Shown piece by piece: positions 34,421 to 45,600 of a stretch of DNA of 64,000 nucleotides. Source of the stretch: a virus; the IMG/VR virus record IMGVR_UViG_3300031687_001114, positions 1-64,000 of that record, one strand, 5' to 3'. The notes under the pieces were generated by a model. It did not search any database and was not told the DNA's origin. It worked only from the letters and a program-made list of their open reading frames with translations. Made by a program: the position numbers and the translations under genes. The first letter of the stretch is position 1; the number at the start of each line of letters is the position of its first letter.

Positions 34421-35306
34421 GGCTTAGTAACTCCTTACTTACTCTATTTATCGCCCACTTGTTCATAACATGTATATCTACGCCACGCCATCTACATAAC
34501 ATAAAGTCGCCTAGACTTTTTGGCTTCTCTAAGTAGAATATTAATTCATTTTTCTCTGGAGAGGAATGTACATCGTCGGTATCAAATGTTTTATAAAGTG
34601 CAGGCACCGGAAGTTGTGGAACTCCTTTCTCTACAAATCCGGATAGCATGTGTGCGGCTACACTAAAACTGTAATCATTACGATATAAGCCACCGGGCCA
34701 TCTGTACAGTTCTTGGTAGTATTGAGTGTTGTCTCGTACATGTCGTACGGTATTAAAAAACTGTTGTGCATAGTTAGACTTTTTAAAGTAAACTACTGTA
34801 GCCCAATACATAGTGATGCCAACAGGACTCAAACGTTTAAGTGAATCGTCATTACGTTCTGACATAATGTCTTCGTAGTTCCAGTTCATCATTAATTCGT
34901 TGTCGTGTCCCCAACACTGATTTAATACATCACTCATAACTAAGTAGTCTGCATCTATTAGTATTGTTTCATCATATGGACTTAGGTCGTAAGCATCACA
35001 TCTATCTATGTTATAAAACGGAAGTGATGTACTTTTGTGGCTCGTATCTTTGTATGAGCGTCTGTTAATGTTCTTGAATGCTTTGTCTTTAGTTGTTATA
35101 ACAATATTTGATATAGCATTGTGTATGAAATCGTAACCCATTTCATCTAAGTTATAATCATAACTGTATTGGTTTGTAACAACTGTGATATTATCTATAC
35201 CTAAGTTTTCTTTGATATAGTATGCATTTATAGTTGCTAACTTTAGATAATCTATTTCCTCATTGTTATGAGCAAATATTAATATGCCTTTACTTGGAGT
35301 TGTCAT
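34410..35306 (-). CDS. GT-A glycosyltransferase-like, paralogue of the 32264-33127 product
   Basis: The 298-residue protein starts TTPSKGILIFAHNNEE and carries the D-x-D motif (PYDETILIDADYLV) near residue 117, with further similarity to the 32264 product in YFKKSNYAQQFF and DYSFSVAAHML. It is therefore a second GT-A enzyme, probably with a different acceptor. The ATG at 35306 overlaps the end of the preceding 122-residue gene by 17 bases. Four small overlapping genes and the phosphomannomutase-like gene separate it from its paralogue. Confidence 0.75.
   Translation of the reverse strand: MTTPSKGILIFAHNNEEIDYLKLATINAYYIKENLGIDNITVVTNQYSYDYNLDEMGYDFIHNAISNIVITTKDKAFKNINRRSYKDTSHKSTSLPFYNIDRCDAYDLSPYDETILIDADYLVMSDVLNQCWGHDNELMMNWNYEDIMSERNDDSLKRLSPVGITMYWATVVYFKKSNYAQQFFNTVRHVRDNTQYYQELYRWPGGLYRNDYSFSVAAHMLSGFVEKGVPQLPVPALYKTFDTDDVHSSPEKNELIFYLEKPKSLGDFMLCRWRGVDIHVMNKWAINRVSKELLSHVM
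34445..34452 (-). promoter_or_regulatory. T4-type late promoter box GATAAATA
   Basis: GATAAATA on the minus strand lies 25 bases before the ATG of the acidic 45-residue protein, inside the glycosyltransferase coding sequence. A start six bases downstream would give a short leader with AAGGAG. Because it also encodes residues, chance is possible. Confidence 0.4.
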
Positions 35307-35658
35307 CAAGTTCCATATCCACCAGCTTATGAACTTTTCTGCTTTTCTTTATTTTGGAATATTCGTAATGATATTCGTTGGTAGCTTCAAAGTACCTTGA
35401 TAGAATCTCTTCTAAGAAATCATCTAGCCCGACAATTTCAATTGGATTGTTATACACATCTAACAGTACTGCTTTAGTGTGCCCTTGTGTTATTAATGTC
35501 TGTACAAACGATATAAGCATTTGAGAAATCTCAAACGTACCACCGTTAGTACTGTAACTTAATAGTGTTTGCACTTTAGATCGAAGTGCGTTGTGTTGTA
35601 CGTTTAGAGTTAATCTATAGTTCGCGAACTCTAATGCTTTGGTTAATTTAGAAGTCAT
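35290..35658 (-). CDS. conserved-looking unknown protein (122 aa), first gene of the auxiliary block
   Basis: The product begins MTSKLTKALEFANYRLTL, is helical in its N-terminal half, has strand-forming stretches in the middle (TKAVLLDVYNNPIEIVG) and a lysine/arginine-rich end. No family is recognised. It is the first gene after the terminator at 35676 and is preceded by a GATAAATA box exactly five bases before the ATG with no ribosome site, so it is a clear case of a possible leaderless late message. It overlaps the glycosyltransferase gene by 17 bases. Confidence 0.6.
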   Translation of the reverse strand: MTSKLTKALEFANYRLTLNVQHNALRSKVQTLLSYSTNGGTFEISQMLISFVQTLITQGHTKAVLLDVYNNPIEIVGLDDFLEEILSRYFEATNEYHYEYSKIKKSRKVHKLVDMELDDNSK

Positions 35659-35663
35659 AGCTA

Positions 35664-35671
35664 TATTTATC
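35664..35671 (-). promoter_or_regulatory. T4-type late promoter box GATAAATA (box-N5-ATG)
   Basis: GATAAATA on the minus strand, five bases (tagct) before the ATG at 35658, and only five bases after the end of the terminator. The order terminator, promoter, start codon in about 50 bases insulates the auxiliary block from virion transcription. Confidence 0.65.
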
Positions 35672-35675
35672 AGTC

Positions 35676-35707
35676 AAAAAAAAGCCAGTTACTGTGAACT
35701 GGCTTTT
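35676..35707 (-). terminator. strong intrinsic terminator between virion and auxiliary blocks
   Basis: On the minus strand AAAAGCCAGTT pairs with AACTGGCTTTT across a 6-base loop (CACAGT), an 11-bp perfect stem followed by a run of eight T in total. It ends transcription of the 348-residue structural gene. The A-rich left arm would also give a weak terminator in the other direction. Confidence 0.85.
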
Positions 35708-35721
35708 AAATTTATATCTTA

Positions 35722-36768
35722 TTACAAGTTACTTATTGCTGATGTACCAGGTTGTGCTAATGTTATACCATTGTTTGCTCGTTTAGTAGTACAAGTACTT
35801 GAAACTGTACCGTCTACACTATCAACATAACCGACTGAGTCATCACTGTTACCGTCAACACCATCCGCTCCAATACCATCGCCTAATGCGTGATCATCTC
35901 TAAGTGTTGCTTTGAATGTTATAGCTGTTGGGTTAGTAGTGCTGTTAACTTTAGCAACTAATTGGTAGTAGTTACTTGCATATGAACTAGAACCATACTT
36001 GATATACATCTGTACATACGAAGTAGTCAATTCATAAAAGCCTTTACCGGCACTTGTACCTGTTGAACCTGAACTAGTTAAGTTGTTCAAGTTAAAAGTA
36101 AGTGTGCCCATTGCACTTAATAGTGCTGTCCAGTTACTATTCTGTGAACCAATTGTTCCTGCGGCTGAACCTGATGTTCCTCCTGACCTTGAAGAAGAAA
36201 AATTAATTTCTCCACCTGCATTAAAGAACGCTCTACATTGTGCTTCACTGGCAAAGCTCACTGAAAATTCATGTGTTACTTCTGGTGTTGATGAGCTTCC
36301 CCATCCTGATGTTCTACTTGAGGTTGCTAACGATTCTGAAGTTAAACTTCCACTTGGTACACTAAATCTGCTATCAAAACATGATTTAGCATCTGCCATT
36401 AAGTTAGACCAGTCAGTTGATGAAATACCATCACCTGCCGCTGAATCTGAAGTACTTGAAGAATTTAATGTTAAGCCAAGGAATGTACCTACCGCTTGAA
36501 TCTCATCCTGTAAATTTTTATATCCATTGTCTGTGCTACTTGCTCGGATAAGCTCTCCGCCTGCCGCATCCAACGAACCAATTGATTGGTCGTAACCATA
36601 AATTGAACTTGCTGTGTATGTGCCCAATGTATGATCTGCAGGAGTACTTAACTGCCTGTAGACATTGTTTTTCATTCCATCGTAATCAGCGTTACCGATT
36701 ACATCACCAGCGACCACTTGGGTCATTGTGTGTCCACCGGATACTGTTAAAGTGCTTCCACTTGCCAT
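35722..36768 (-). CDS. virion structural protein, probable tail-fibre or adhesin (348 aa)
   Basis: The product is rich in Ser, Thr, Gly, Ala and Asn with almost no Cys, a composition usual for phage fibre or surface proteins. The N-terminal part (SGGHTMTQVVAGDVI) and an NVYRQLSTPADHTLGTY stretch resemble T4-like marine virion proteins I have seen annotated as structural, but no domain is recognised with confidence. Distinct segments are a glycine/serine linker around residues 190-215 and a DGNSDDS turn near the C-terminus. The ATG has a TAGGAG ribosome site and a GATAAATA promoter upstream; the strong terminator follows it. Confidence 0.55.
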   Translation of the reverse strand: MASGSTLTVSGGHTMTQVVAGDVIGNADYDGMKNNVYRQLSTPADHTLGTYTASSIYGYDQSIGSLDAAGGELIRASSTDNGYKNLQDEIQAVGTFLGLTLNSSSTSDSAAGDGISSTDWSNLMADAKSCFDSRFSVPSGSLTSESLATSSRTSGWGSSSTPEVTHEFSVSFASEAQCRAFFNAGGEINFSSSRSGGTSGSAAGTIGSQNSNWTALLSAMGTLTFNLNNLTSSGSTGTSAGKGFYELTTSYVQMYIKYGSSSYASNYYQLVAKVNSTTNPTAITFKATLRDDHALGDGIGADGVDGNSDDSVGYVDSVDGTVSSTCTTKRANNGITLAQPGTSAISNL

Positions 36769-36795
36769 ATTAAACTCCTACTAGTTTCTTACTTA

Positions 36796-36803
36796 TATTT
36801 ATC
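36796..36803 (-). promoter_or_regulatory. T4-type late promoter box GATAAATA
   Basis: GATAAATA on the minus strand lies 27 bases upstream of the 348-residue structural gene, touching the stop of the tail-fibre gene. With a start six bases downstream it yields a short leader containing TAGGAG: a conventional leadered late promoter. Confidence 0.65.
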
Positions 36804-38968
36804 TATCTAACACCGATAACTGCTTCTACTATGCCTTCACCGCCGTCATTTTTATCTTCTAAACTTCTTCCTACAATAGCCCTTGTGTCATACTCATCTT
36901 CCATACTTGCCCATGCAACTCCTGGAACATCACTAGAAACTAAACGTTGTCCTTTCTTAATTTTGCCAATTACTTTAACAGGTACTCTTCCTGCTAATGC
37001 TACTGGTAAACCTTCTGCTTCACTGTTCATTAAGTAAGCAGGGTTTGTTGATATAACACCAAACACATCTGTGTCTGCATGTTCTAAAGTCATTGTAATT
37101 TCAGCATCGCCACCAATTTTAACTACTGTGCCTGCCTCGTAAGTTGCGTCAGCTGAGTATATCTCCGCCATATCCGCGTACTTAGCCGAACTTGCCACAC
37201 CAGTAAATGTTGTTGCAAATACTTCTGCGTATTTGAGACTTGCTGAACCTAAGCTAACTGCATTATCTGTTGCTGGTGTAATATTATGTGTATGCGTGTC
37301 TGCCGCATCGCTTCTTAAGAAACTTGCACTACTAATACTATCTAATGTATCAGCGTCTACGTTTAAAGCATCGATTACAGACTTAGTTACTTGACTGTCT
37401 ACATACCCTTTAACTGATTGTTGAGTTGGAATAAGTGTAGCACTATTGCTAGACATATTATCTTCGTCAACGAATGCTGTTGCAGTAATTGTACCATCAG
37501 ATAATGAACCAAACTTAACAGTAGTTGAACCTGCATCAACACCTGCTGTTGCGAGTAGCTCAGATGTAAATGATTTTGCACCACCTAATGTTTGCGTACC
37601 TGTTGTTCTAATAACTGTGTTGTCTACAGCAACTGAACCAACTACTCCGCCGTTGTATGTAAAGTCTGCAATACCATCGCCGTCTGTTAGTGCATTGCTT
37701 AACGATGTATTCTGTAAGTTACCTGTACTAGCATCAAAAATAACTGTGCCATCTGTTGCTTTTAAGTCAAATCCTTTAACACCGTTAGTAGTAATATTCT
37801 GTGTAGCTGTTACTGATACATTACTTAAATGTGCTGTATCCATCGGGTTAGCTGTAGAACCAATTGTTTCAATTGTGTCTGCTCCAAATCCTATAATACT
37901 TCCCGACATGTGAATGTCGTCTACATATAATGTTTTAACAGGCTTTGATGTTGTACCAACTGAAAGTTTTGATTGACCGCCAGCATCAGTAATAGTATGT
38001 ATAACTTGATCAGCCGCTGATGAACTACCAATTGTAATCGATCCGCCTAAAAATGCATTATTAAATCGTTGTGTTGAAGTACCTAACGAAGCAGTATCTG
38101 TATTAGTTGGAATAAGATTTGTACTACCTGTGTGGTAGAAGCCTGCTGATGGAGTTATGGATCCGGAAATTAGTAATGCATTAGCCGAGGTAGCCGAAGT
38201 GGCTAAGTCCGCTAATGGTACTGATGTATCACTATATGCTCGTCTTAAATTCATACCTGGCTTAATAACTAAGCCAATACCTAAACCGCCCGAGTCATTA
38301 AATTCGCTGGATAAATCTACAGATGCACTGTCGTTATCTCTATAACTCGTTCCTAATGTAGCGTCTGTTACAGTGAACTCTACGTTATCACTAAAGATAG
38401 CCATAACAGTTTCAAGTCCTGACGGAGTACCAAAAGCGGTACCACTGTCATTAACATATACTAAGGCTATAACTGCTCTTTTAATACTGTTGTTGTCTGT
38501 TAAATATAGTGTTCTTAATCTTGTTCCAAAGTTAGGACCGCCTGACTCTGATTGCCATCTACTTGTTACAGTACCTGGGTATGAAACTTCACGCCATGCT
38601 GTACCGTCATATAATTTTTCTTTGTTGTCAACTGTATCGAAGTAAGTTGTGCCGGCGGCTAAGTCTGATGTCGGGGCCGAAGAAGCAATGAGAGGAGTTT
38701 GCCTTCTCCATGCCGTGCCATCATATACACGCATAGTGTTGTCAGATGTATTATACCAATGCTGACCTACTAATGCTGTTTTGCCTCTAGCAACTGGATT
38801 ACTAGTAGAAGCAAAGTTCTCTAGCATCCATAAAGTGTTTTGTACGAAAAATTGACCATAGCCTGATACGTTCCTGCCTACAAGTGCTACACCATACTTA
38901 GTGCTTACCTCACCTGTTGCGACGGTAATAGTACTGCCTTCGTCTGTCGTTTTTACTGAATACGTCAT
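36803..38968 (-). CDS. tail-fibre-type virion protein with conserved C-terminal domain (721 aa)
   Basis: The N-terminal part includes two similar segments with YDGTAWRRQTP and YDGTAWREVSY, a small repeat common in phage fibre proteins. The middle is Ser/Thr/Asp-rich with beta-helix-like runs. The C-terminal 130 residues (KYADMAEIYSADATYEAGTVV, then STNPAYLMN, GRVPVKVIGKIKKGQRLVSSDVPG and VIGVR) match a domain seen at the end of many marine phage fibre proteins, perhaps a chaperone or trimerisation module. It probably recognises the host surface. No enzyme motif is evident. Confidence 0.7.
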   Translation of the reverse strand: MTYSVKTTDEGSTITVATGEVSTKYGVALVGRNVSGYGQFFVQNTLWMLENFASTSNPVARGKTALVGQHWYNTSDNTMRVYDGTAWRRQTPLIASSAPTSDLAAGTTYFDTVDNKEKLYDGTAWREVSYPGTVTSRWQSESGGPNFGTRLRTLYLTDNNSIKRAVIALVYVNDSGTAFGTPSGLETVMAIFSDNVEFTVTDATLGTSYRDNDSASVDLSSEFNDSGGLGIGLVIKPGMNLRRAYSDTSVPLADLATSATSANALLISGSITPSAGFYHTGSTNLIPTNTDTASLGTSTQRFNNAFLGGSITIGSSSAADQVIHTITDAGGQSKLSVGTTSKPVKTLYVDDIHMSGSIIGFGADTIETIGSTANPMDTAHLSNVSVTATQNITTNGVKGFDLKATDGTVIFDASTGNLQNTSLSNALTDGDGIADFTYNGGVVGSVAVDNTVIRTTGTQTLGGAKSFTSELLATAGVDAGSTTVKFGSLSDGTITATAFVDEDNMSSNSATLIPTQQSVKGYVDSQVTKSVIDALNVDADTLDSISSASFLRSDAADTHTHNITPATDNAVSLGSASLKYAEVFATTFTGVASSAKYADMAEIYSADATYEAGTVVKIGGDAEITMTLEHADTDVFGVISTNPAYLMNSEAEGLPVALAGRVPVKVIGKIKKGQRLVSSDVPGVAWASMEDEYDTRAIVGRSLEDKNDGGEGIVEAVIGVR

Positions 38969-38981
38969 TTCTTAAATTCCT

Positions 38982-39602
38982 CTAATTTAATTGAACTCGA
39001 ACCGTATAAACGATTTCAATTTCTCTGTTTTTACTTTTTTGTACTGGGTGAAATATAACATGTGTCAGTAATATACTGTCGTCAATATCATCAGCATAAG
39101 ATAATAATCCTAACTCGTCGAATACATACGATCCATCTTGTGTTGTGCTGGTGTCAAATGCATCAGCATCACTTGGTTCGTTGTACCCCAATGTACAAGT
39201 AATTTTTAAGTCAGTGTAACTCGGTCCTGGGATAACTTCGATTTTATCCGTTGTCGTGTTATTACTAACTACTTTTTGGTAAGTCCTTGAGTACAATGTT
39301 CCACTGCTCTCATAACTTTCGCTAACTCTTGGAGATTTGTAAATTACTTTACCTGCTGTGTCGACACTGGTTGCTCCGTTGCCAAAGCCCATCCATTGAA
39401 CATAGTAATTACCTAATTTATCTGTAATTGCCCTAGCAATCATATTCGCCATGTTGCCATAGTGAATAGCATTACGTTTGTTTACTAGTTCTTCGCCAGT
39501 TTCTTTATCCTTAATAAGGATATGACCTGACATTTTTAGACCCATTGTATCATCCACAGGACTCTCCGCTTGTTCTTGGTTAATTATCTCTTTATCTTCC
39601 AT
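38982..39602 (-). CDS. virion-associated structural protein (206 aa)
   Basis: The product has a short acidic N-terminus, then an ILIKDKETGEELVNKRNAIHYGNMANMIARAI stretch and a beta-rich remainder ending VYTVRVQLN. Similar proteins occur beside baseplate and fibre genes of marine T4-like phages and are annotated structural; this one is assigned by position and gross resemblance. The true start is probably the ATG at 39602; an in-frame GTG at 39617 is inside the promoter box. No ribosome site is seen, and a GATAAATA box ends five bases before the ATG. Confidence 0.55.
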   Translation of the reverse strand: MEDKEIINQEQAESPVDDTMGLKMSGHILIKDKETGEELVNKRNAIHYGNMANMIARAITDKLGNYYVQWMGFGNGATSVDTAGKVIYKSPRVSESYESSGTLYSRTYQKVVSNNTTTDKIEVIPGPSYTDLKITCTLGYNEPSDADAFDTSTTQDGSYVFDELGLLSYADDIDDSILLTHVIFHPVQKSKNREIEIVYTVRVQLN

Positions 39603-39607
39603 GCTGT

Positions 39608-39615
39608 TATTTATC
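39608..39615 (-). promoter_or_regulatory. T4-type late promoter box GATAAATA (box-N5-ATG)
   Basis: GATAAATA on the minus strand, then acagc, then ATG at 39602. The same geometry as at 35664 and 61011. It lies in the 37-base gap between the giant gene and this structural gene. Confidence 0.65.
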
Positions 39616-39639
39616 ACTTTTCTTTAAAAATAGTTTTAA

Positions 39640-42600
39640 TTAAGTACCTTGTATGAATCCTACTATACTATTAACGTCAGTTGAGCCCGATGTATCACTT
39701 AAACTTGTAGTAACATAGGAACTATCACTGTCATCTGCTAACCAGTTCAGGTCTTGTGGATCTCTATAACCAGCCAATTTAATATTTTGTGTTTCTTCAC
39801 CGTTGTATACTTTACTGCTTACTGCAATAATTGGGTTAGCCGTTGTACCTCTAGTACCACGTATAATGCCTAGCAACTTATTACTTATTGAGTCAATGCC
39901 TGTATACTCTATTCTTTCTGAGTTAATCCATATAACACCTTTATTACTAGCGGATGCGTTTGGTAAAACATCAGCATCTGCTACTGTAATGGTAGTATCC
40001 CACTCATTAACTATTGCTGTAACTGTTGTTAATCCTGATGTCGAACTTCTATAAAAGTCTGTTCTTCCAAATAGATCCATAAACACAGTATGTCTAACTG
40101 GTTTAGAACTTGCTGTTCCTATTGCAATATTGCCATGTGAAACGTTACTTGTATAAACATTCATAACTAATGTTTCAAATGGTTGTATAACAATAAGTTC
40201 TTCTGGTCTGTCTGGTCCGTATCCTGACTTAGTAAATGTTACTGCATCAAATCCGTATACTGTTTCGTTGTTAACTCTATAGTTTACAGCGCCTTGACTA
40301 TCGGTATCAAACACACCGTGGAAGTTATTAACTGTTACATCTTTATCCCAAACTTCTTCATCCCATGCAAAGAAGTCAAAGCCTCTTGTATTAGTGTAGA
40401 ATGTAGTTGGGTGTGTGCCTGGAACAATATCCATAAACACATTAGCATCTAATATCTCGCCGTTAAAGTCTCCGCCAACTGCTGTCTTAACTAAACTTAA
40501 TGTATAGTTTAGGTTGCCATCGTTAACCATGTTAGTCATAATAGCTTTATTAGTTGTTATAGTTGTATTTGCTCCTGCGCCAGTGCCGTGTGCTGAATCC
40601 ATAGCATGTACAAATGCTGTTCTAATATGTGTATTGAACTTAAACTCTCTGTCACTTGCTCTCCAATTAACACTAGTGTTGCCCATTGCGGCTTCTGTTG
40701 TGCCTTCAATACTTATAATGTTTTTAGCAATACTTTCTTTTAATGTTTCTTTAGCAGGGTTAAAGCCGTGTACTGATTCAAAGTCAAGTACATCACCTAC
40801 TTGTATTCCACCTAATGTTGGATTGTCTGTGTATGCTTTATTAAACACAATTTTGTTATCTGCAACATTATATGTCCAGTTAGTAACTGCGCCGGCTAGT
40901 AACGTACTAGCACTAACGTTTGGTACTACTACGTCATTATGCCTAACTGTTAAACTAGAAACATCACTTGCATCAGTAATGTAAGGTATGAAGTTAAATG
41001 GTACTTCAGTTAAGTTACTGGATGCTATTACTCGCTGTGTCTTTGTTGTAAGCGAATTTTGATACAAGTCTGAATTAACTCTATCAATTATAATCTTAGT
41101 GTTTATTTTTCTTACTGGAGCATTACTACTTACAAATCCTGCGTATGCTGTATCGCTGTTAAGTATAGTTGCATCAGCTGTAATACTTGCATCTAGTATA
41201 CGAACAGATGTTGCATCCTCATCAAAGTATGGAGGTCTATCAAAGTCACTAGTTGATCCCTTCAATATTTCTACTGGAGCTTTCTTAATATCTCTATAGT
41301 TTCTAATCTTACTACTGTAAGGTTTAACTTCATTGAAGTATTCAACTGCTTTGCTAAAGTTATCAACTTTTAATCCTTTAAATTGGATTAAGTCAGTTTC
41401 TTCTTTTTGTACATTTAAGTATGTAGATTTAAACGCCCAACTCAATTCTATTTGTTCGCCTATTGCAAACTTAACCATACTAAAGAATAACTTGTTCCAG
41501 TAAAGTTTATGTGTGCCTATGAATACTTTAGTGTACAAGTGATGTAGTATTTGTCTAATCTCTTTTCCGATTTCAAGTTGTTGCTTATCAGTGTATACCT
41601 TTTTATTCCACTGTACCGTTTCGTTTTCCATAGCAATCAGTGTAAACTTGTTATCTGTTTTAGTGTATTCGAATAACTTATATTTAGAAGTAGCAGTATC
41701 TTGTACTTGTATAATACTCTTGTCTAGTAAGTTTTTTATTAACTTTAATTGCTTTTCAGTTTTAACTCGTCTAAGTGGTCTATAATCTTCGTTATAATAA
41801 ATTTTAGTATTTTTTACTTTGTTAGTTCGTAGTAACTTAAACCAGTTAGAAGTTATTAAATGAGGAGTTGAAGTTGGTAGCCCAACTCTCCAATCTGTAA
41901 ATACTGTGTCCATTTGTAGTTCTGAGAATATGTCGTTCATTGTTTCGAACATTTGCTTTCTAGCCGCTAAAATATCCTTAAACATTGTTTGTCTAGGTCT
42001 AAACTGTGAACCGTATCTCTCGCCTTCACTAAGTCCTGCAACAGGAACAATTTCGTTTATAGCATTGTATCCTGCTAAACTGTCCATAACCTTAATACTT
42101 AGGTTGTGCGGAATAGTTGCATTAGTATTGCCTTCACCTGCTAAAGTCCAGCTGGTGTGCTTCTGCGATAATCCAGATTCTTTTCTTCTAAAGTTTAAAC
42201 TTACAATAGAGTCTTCAGTTTTAATTAAATCGCCTAACTTATTAATTGTCATTGCTTCCGGAGAAACAAGTGCAAAATAAGGCATTCTGTTTCCTTCAGG
42301 ATTATCTAACAACTGTTCAAGCTCTTGTGTACTTTTGTTTCTATTGTATTTCATCATAGCATCGTTGGATACTTCACTTATGCCTCTAACCCAATAGTAG
42401 TACGAAGTTATTGTTTTGCCTCGTTTGTTTATTGCTTTCTCATCAATGTATGCACCACTGTCTATTGCTGTTCCAGGTCCTGCATATTCTATTGGTGGTA
42501 CAGTATTTCGTGTCCACTCGTAAATTACAATTTCACTTCCTGGGAATTTAGAACCCCAATCATTGTTTCGTTGCATATTATTGTAAGCAAATTGTCCGTA

Positions 42601-45600
42601 TGTTCCTTTACCTTGCTCGTACCAGTTATATCGTACTTTACTAGTATCCCACCAAGTTTGTCCTACTTGCTCTTCGCCAAACTTAGTATACGCTGGATCA
42701 TACACAATAGGATCATTCTCTACTTTGTAAGTAATGTCCTTATCTATGAATCCTGGTATAATACCTTTGAATGGATCGTATAAGTTAATATCAAATTCTT
42801 TTACAGCCGTATCAGCATCGTAAGTAATTACGTCATCTATGAATGCAATGTCTGTTAATGTTTCTTGCTTTCTTATTACTGTACCGCTTTCTAAATATGC
42901 CCAGCCGTTACCACCGTAGTTATCAATCCATACATTGGCATGGTCGGCTAATGTTAATCCTGCTTCAGTGTCATATCTCATGCTCTGTAACAATAATGGT
43001 TTAACGTCTTGCCTTGTGAGGTTCGTGTTAGTAAACACAACAGGGCTAGTGCCGTCTACTCCTCTAAGTTCGTATTCATACAAGTTTGCTATTGTACTAG
43101 CATTACCTAATCCCATTCCTAAAGTAAAGCCTTGCGTCCATGGAAGGTTACCTTGCCAACCGCCGCCACGTCCTAATAATCCTGCTGTACTGTTAGCGCC
43201 TGTTAATGCAGAACCAGTAACGTCTAATTGAGGATCAATGCCAGTGGAGTCGATGTTCTCAAAGTTTGGATAAGTTCCACACACATAGTCACCATCTGTA
43301 ATGCCTAATAACTGTAGTAGTCCTGGGTTAAGTTCATCACTTAGTCTTATACCACTAATGTTTGGTCCGCCCATAAGTAGTTCGCCGAAACTAGCAAGGT
43401 CGCCACCGGTTCCGTCACCGCCGCCACCAGGGCCGCCATTTGCTCCGGTTAATCCTCTGCTACCGTTTCTGCCGTCTCCGTTATTATCTCCATCTGGATT
43501 TAAAGGTCGTCCGTCCGGTCCGTATTGTACTTCGTCTGCTCCGAACCAAGGGTTACCATTTTCGTCTAATGGACTCCATAAAGTAATGTCATCTGCTAAT
43601 TGTCCTAATGGGGAACGCGGAAGAATCATGCCATTTGGCAGTCCTAAATCGTTGAGTGCATTACCGGCTTCGCTACAGCTAGGAATATCTCTTGCTGTTA
43701 AGAATACTCTACCGCCTGAACCTGCACCGGGCTTATTCAATGTGCCCAAAGTATCACTGTCAAGTACACCTGTTGTTTTACGTTTAATATCGTACTGTAT
43801 TGGTACGCCAGCGTCTAAGTCACTTGGGAATATTTTGTATATGCCTCTATCAATAACTTGTATATCTGTTATGCCGCCATAGCCGTCAACGCCTGTAATA
43901 ACAAACTTAGCAGGTCTCTCAACAGCTGGCTGAGGTTTAAGTCTCGCGGACACTTCCGCATCTCTACCTTGTCCTCTAACGGTAATAGTTGGAGGATTAT
44001 CTATGCTATAGCCAGAGCCTTCTAGTTTCAAGCCTACTGAAGCTATTCCGCCATTTGAATCGTAAGTGATTGCGTCATAGTCTACTAATGCTCCACCACC
44101 TGGTTCGCCACGTTGTCCAATCTTAAACGTTATAGGTGTAGCCATTCCATTTGTAAGGTAGCCACTGCCTGGGTTATTAACTGTGAATGCAAGAATGCCA
44201 CTAGTACCTTGACTTACTACAGGTGTACCACCCATAAGTCTCATTATGGCTCCGACTTCGTAACCTGTACCTGCTGTAATACAAATACTGCTTTTAACAA
44301 GAGCTTGTCTGTTTTGTTCTGCTGTTACAGTATTAGTAGTATATGATGTAACATGTGTAGCAACATCCAACGTACTTGACGTGCCGCTGACAGTATGTCT
44401 AGTTGCGCCTGCGCCAGTTGTAGTTGGTGTTAGTGTTGTTTCTTTATTAAAGCATACTTGATTATCTTGCTTAATAGAATAGTCTAACACTTCTTTATAT
44501 ATTCCGCCTGCACAACCATTTCTAATTATCATTGGATCTGATAACTTGTTTCTAATCATTAAGCACTTTTCTTTAGTTGCTGAATCTACAGTAATAAGAA
44601 CGTTAACTGATGTTGTTTGACTTAGTATCTCTTTCTTAATTGCTGTTAAGTTAGTTGAGCCACTTAGCGATATGCTATCACCGTTAATAAAGAACGAGTC
44701 ACCGGCGCCAACCATTTTAGTTTGTCCACATATTTTAACTCTAGCTTTAGGCTTACAAATTGGTACATTAACTGTTCCACTTACTGGAGCAACTGTGCCT
44801 GATGTTGAATTCTTCTGTAAAGCTGTTAATGAAAGATAGCTAGTACTTGCTGTATTGTTCTGTTTCTGATTAAGACCTACACCAGATACTAAACCAGTTC
44901 CGCCAAATATTGCTCCGCTGGTCATATTGCCGTTAACACCGAACTGAGGAACTCCTGATGGTGCTTGGTTAATAGGGTATGTTTTGTATATTGGGAGATT
45001 AATAGATCCCATTCCACCATAGCCGCCTGAGCCTCCTAGGTGTATCATGTTCTGTCCTACGTTTAATCTGCTATTAGAATAGCCACCTATAAAGTTATGC
45101 GCCATGCCTGCTATGGGTGGGTATAAAGGAAAGCCGTGTATCTGTGTTTGGTTTGCCAATGTTACCAAATTAGTATTCTGATTTCCGTTTGGAGGAGGAT
45201 TACCAACTCCAACTGATCCCTTACTTGGGTAGCCGGCTCCGTTAACATCGTCTGCTGGATGTTCCATGTAATATTTAAATGCTGTACTTGTCTTCGAATC
45301 TTTGTCTAGAGTAATAGTAATATATCTGCCTTTACTAGCATCATATGTAAATGATATTTTGCCATTTTCTTTAACAAAGCCGTTACCATGTTCTGTATAA
45401 CCTTGATTTATTAACTGACCAGGGCCAACATTATTTTGTTGCCACGGTGTCATTCCAGCTGATATTTGCCATTTAACACCTGACCATGCATGTATATCTA
45501 CTTTGTCTATAGGACTTAATGTACTTGCAACGCCTGTGCCTGCAATCTTAGATCCAGTCGATCCTGCATGAGTACTTTGGTAAACTGTTAGTCTATCTTT

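Noticed and set aside
43301-43882. Plus-strand frame of 193 codons rich in proline and serine
   Set aside because: It is the antisense of a glycine-rich linker in the giant virion protein; codon mirroring explains the openness.
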